From positions 1-64,000 of the forward strand of contig NZ_SJSO01000024.1 in assembly GCF_004331735.1 (NCBI RefSeq): a stretch of 64,000 nucleotides of DNA, given 5' to 3'. Shown here one piece after another: positions 62,601 through 64,000 of the stretch. Below the pieces are notes generated by a model, which ran no database searches, was not told where the DNA came from, and saw nothing but the letters and a program-made list of their open reading frames with translations. Numbering within the stretch: the stretch's first letter is position 1; the number at the start of each line of letters is the position of its first letter. The stretch is from Pedobacter psychrodurus. Lineage in GTDB: Bacteria > Bacteroidota > Bacteroidia > Sphingobacteriales > Sphingobacteriaceae. The translations under genes and the position numbers were made by a program.

Positions 62601-62701
62601 GTAGTTAGGCCTTTATGAAGTTTTTTGCCCGCCGAAAAAACAGGTAAAACGTTTAATGTAAACGCGGCAAAAAAAACAAGGCACGCCCATAAGTATCGCA
62701 T
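59687..62701 (-). CDS. Atypical SusC-like TonB-linked protein without regulatory N-terminal domain (locus D, first set)
   Basis: The 1004-residue protein has a signal peptide (about 1-24). A charged stretch (YVSPKDSLRKDSLEQIKLKTIY, about 48-70) leads directly to a plug (about 85-215, with LVVLDGIPLIGEHP and SSIYGPRGVNGVIVLTSK) and a barrel ending in YTLGVKMEL. The carboxypeptidase-regulatory-like domain found in the other SusC proteins here, and the usual TonB-box text before the plug, are not visible. The YG-PRGVNG hallmark is slightly changed. It is the first gene of the locus D operon, under two AACGTT-type operators. Confidence 0.88.
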   Translation of the reverse strand: MRYLWACLVFFAAFTLNVLPVFSAGKKLHKGLTTNLFVLQDTTKIKYVSPKDSLRKDSLEQIKLKTIYNKLSGGVRKDVKDLSLFPAISLQQNLKGNYAGLYVQEPSGEPGSIQNMIIRGAAMPLLSKKDLYAVQPLVVLDGIPLIGEHPFAFDIQQYDFNRIGPATNLLAGIDINNIASVEVLSDLAGSSIYGPRGVNGVIVLTSKAASGNSRSISFNSYIGMVQKPTVNTINGKYENEFRQRFYDIYTTNGRYSDDEEYPVYLSDSLNNVYSGKSNWTDLYYKNALIYGINFGLTGGSDRANFRFSLGNAKSQSVADGTGLDRYSAMFNINMRPVKWLLFSAMINGNRLNRDRNRTLRDRFAQINYFPDLSAPPAPNKDYYASYLNEYSKGFDDNKTNLIQGYAKLVATLGKVKLSSAFNVDYNEGYRDIFYARTLLQGNSYASNYYGFNQRLMIDNKASYDFKLNTAHDFHVELGQSMMWDIYKYNYAYAYKGANDYIKINLLDSDPKLPNGGDNPNYLVPKAFPRELTYRFLDKTADNLLSFYGKVNYSYNDKYFVSGTLRLDGSSNAQPTKRWFYSPVIAAAWNVKNEWLKDTRLVDDLVLRASVGRLGRTFTYDNYAQGPQYTASVGYTGNLTVPGYNAFGVLTRPYSFGWVGYGVPWAYSDQLNIGADVAMLKNRLHVSVDFYTKADQNQLIGIPSYAEYGYKQSIESGMDVSNTGVDLSIHALVMAKNKFSWNSSLNFNHNSNTLKALPRGLNEIIIGNRLLRVGEPVDQYWLLENEGIYTSTAQVPEVNGQPLKYNGQALKAGDPRWKDQNGDNVIDEKDKVLKGHSLPTLSGGFDNAFTYGNWSLSTNLYFNLGRKLINQEMASRFDFVNREGNTDVSSVKEITFWEKRGDYSKYPLYNPWSTVIPYRLDQDLFLENASFLKLRSVSVGYELGNLLKKRNIKINKFFVYGTVSNVFVITPYTGQDPELVSYDGIDTGYGQPIPRTYTLGVKMEL

Positions 62702-62844
62702 AGTTAATGGATCTTTAATTGGTAAAAAAAATGATTTCTAAAACTTATTTTTTCGGAAACGGCATGATATGTCCTAGGTTAAAAAGACAGGTACTTCGGT
62801 AGTAATAGTTAGGGGTTCTCATAAAATTTAGTATTTGGTTAATT

Positions 62845-62880
62845 CAAATATATACTATACTAAAACGTTTTAATAACAAA
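62845..62880 (-). promoter_or_regulatory. Promoter and operator of locus D
   Basis: Minus strand TATATTTG (62852-62845) is an exact match to the -7 consensus TAnnTTTG. TTTG at 62880-62877 can be the -33 element, with a 24-base spacer, a little long. The palindrome TAAAACGTTTTA (62861-62872) lies between the two, so a bound regulator would block polymerase. Confidence 0.7.
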
Positions 62881-63079
62881 TTGTCATTTTTATGAAATTT
62901 TTATAAAAAAGCGCAATAATATTTAATTCTATTAAAATAATTGTCAGCCAGACAGGTAAAAAAATAAATATTATCAGAATACCCTAAAAAATTAACATCC
63001 TATAAAACAGTATGTAAGGATGTTTTTAGCCAGTAATTACAATAAATAGAACAATTTTATGTTGCTATTTTCTTAAAAT

Positions 63080-63095
63080 ACTTAAACGTTTTAGT
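63080..63095. promoter_or_regulatory. Second operator upstream of locus D
   Basis: ACTTAAACGTTTTAGT has a central CG and one internal mismatch. It lies about 220 bases from the promoter-overlapping site; the pair could loop. It also resembles the site before the DUF4965 gene. Confidence 0.6.
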
Positions 63096-63241
63096 AAAAA
63101 CATGGAATTTGGAGAAAGCAGTAAAATTAAACTGCCAATAATTGTTTTGGGATGAGGATAGCTATTGCCGTATTTTACTCTACAAGACTAGCTTCATTAT
63201 AAGTGTGGCTTACACCATAAAAAACGAAAGGTTAAATTAAT

Positions 63242-64000
63242 TTATTTTTCGGTAGCCACCCGATAGGTAGGATCTTCTATAATGTTTACTTCTATAATCT
63301 GATCTGCATTTTTCAGCAAGCGCTTACAGTCGTCGCTCAGGTGCTTTAATTGGAGTTTCTTATCAATCGAACGGTAGCGTTCGGTTAGTTTATTCAGCGC
63401 ATCAATGCCCGACATATCAAAAACCCGGCTGTGCTTAAAATCAATTATGATATGTTGCGGATCTTGGGCTACATCAAACAGCTCATTAAAATTAGCAATC
63501 GATCCAAAAAACAGGGGGCCGAATATTTCATAGGTTTTTACACCACTGGCATCGATATATTTAGTGGCACGTATCCGTTTAGAACTTTCCCAGGCGAAAA
63601 CAAGCGCCGAAATAATTACACCTATTAATACAGCAAGGGCCAGGTTATGCAGCCAAACTGTAATTACAGCCACCAGAATACCAATGATAATATCCTGCGC
63701 AGGCATTTTATTAATCACTTTAAAGCTCATCCATTCAAAAGTACCAATGGCTACCATCATCATTACACCAACCAGCGCTGCCATGGGTACACGATCTATT
63801 ACCGGAGCACCTACCAAAATAATAACCAATATAGTTAGGGCAGCAATAATACCCGATAATCTAGCCCTGGCACCTGCCGAAAGGTTAACCAGTGTTTGGG
63901 CAATCATTGGGCAACCACCCATGCCCGTAAAAAAGCCGTTTGCAATATTGGCAATTCCTTGAGCAATACTCTCTCTGTTCCTATCGCCTTTGGTTTCTGT
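63242..64000 (-). CDS. SulP-family anion transporter with STAS domain, C-terminal part (cut by window edge)
   Basis: The frame is open to the right edge, so the ATG at 63922 is internal. The visible 252 residues hold the end of the membrane part (ETKGDRNRES, NGFFTGMGGCPMIAQT, several hydrophobic segments) and a C-terminal STAS domain (about the last 110 residues, with IIIDFKHSRVFDMSGIDAL). SulP proteins move sulfate, bicarbonate or other anions over the inner membrane; the ion cannot be told here. It is convergent in position with nothing and unrelated to locus D. Confidence 0.92.
   Translation of the reverse strand, partial: TETKGDRNRESIAQGIANIANGFFTGMGGCPMIAQTLVNLSAGARARLSGIIAALTILVIILVGAPVIDRVPMAALVGVMMMVAIGTFEWMSFKVINKMPAQDIIIGILVAVITVWLHNLALAVLIGVIISALVFAWESSKRIRATKYIDASGVKTYEIFGPLFFGSIANFNELFDVAQDPQHIIIDFKHSRVFDMSGIDALNKLTERYRSIDKKLQLKHLSDDCKRLLKNADQIIEVNIIEDPTYRVATEK

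Larger units (their letters stand above)
62702..63241. promoter_or_regulatory. Upstream region of locus D
   Basis: These 540 AT-rich bases hold no gene. They contain the promoter/operator at 62845-62880, a second operator at 63080-63095, and a leader of about 140 bases without clear structure. Confidence 0.7.

Noticed and set aside
62645-62658. AACGTT-type site TAAAACGTTTAATG near the start of the locus D SusC gene
   Set aside because: It resembles the locus D operators but lies inside the signal-peptide codons and is less symmetric; it may be chance.
63564-63962. Plus-strand open frame of 132 codons
   Set aside because: It lies fully opposite the SulP gene, whose STAS and membrane motifs are clear.
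1-64000. tRNA, rRNA, CRISPR arrays, phage genes and conjugation genes
   Set aside because: I looked for cloverleaf-like GC-rich tracts, regularly spaced repeats and typical proteins and saw none. The repeats found are palindromic or tandem elements without spacer order.

Overview
The window comes from a low-GC Bacteroidota chromosome, most likely a Pedobacter-like member of the Sphingobacteriaceae (inference). The grounds are four complete SusC/SusD outer-membrane pairs plus one signalling-type pair, an STN-SusC/FecR/ECF-sigma set, many lipoproteins, TAnnTTTG-type promoters, and the short intergenic palindromes common in that group. Almost all genes lie on the minus strand, so transcription runs right to left.

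Layout, left to right. 1-3.7 kb: the 3' end of an IS110-type transposase, accA, and a secreted S10 carboxypeptidase. 3.7-13.3 kb (locus A): SusC, SusD, fasciclin lipoprotein, DUF5007-like lipoprotein and a small secreted protein, followed on the right by a GH20 hexosaminidase whose promoter region matches that of the SusC gene. 13.5-21.0 kb (locus B): ECF sigma factor, FecR-type anti-sigma, STN-domain SusC and a SusD-like lipoprotein, a trans-envelope signalling uptake set. 21.1-38.8 kb (locus C): a starch/maltodextrin locus read as LacI-family regulator, susC, susD, susE, neopullulanase susA, beta-phosphoglucomutase, GH65 maltose phosphorylase, alpha-amylase, SLC45-like sugar transporter, lipoprotein alpha-amylase. 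39-42 kb: a lone receiver-domain protein, a small unknown protein, DNA polymerase IV and a repeat-rich spacer. 42-62.7 kb (locus D): two SusC/SusD pairs and seven further surface lipoproteins (fasciclin, DUF5007-like, F5/8-type C, beta-propeller, DUF4983, PA14, PKD), ending at a terminator; next comes a separately promoted DUF4965/GtaA-like protein with the same type of operator. 63.2 kb to the edge: a SulP anion transporter, cut by the window.

How it works together. Locus C is a nearly complete starch path: surface binding by SusD/SusE, import by SusC, periplasmic cleavage by SusA and amylases, inner-membrane import by the SLC45-like carrier, then phosphorolysis by GH65 and conversion of beta-glucose-1-phosphate by PgmB. 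No GH97 alpha-glucosidase (SusB) or SusR is seen; a LacI-family protein and two strong palindromes stand where SusR control would be expected. Loci A and D share a SusC-SusD-fasciclin-DUF5007 cassette and have LacI-type operators with an AACGTT core but different flanks.

Best leads for something undescribed are the large glycosidase-free lipoprotein operon of locus D, with its apparently inactivated phosphodiesterase-fold protein and atypical SusC; the shared cassette of loci A and D; three operator families that predict three regulons; and dispersed repeats that have become the coding N-termini of three starch-locus proteins.
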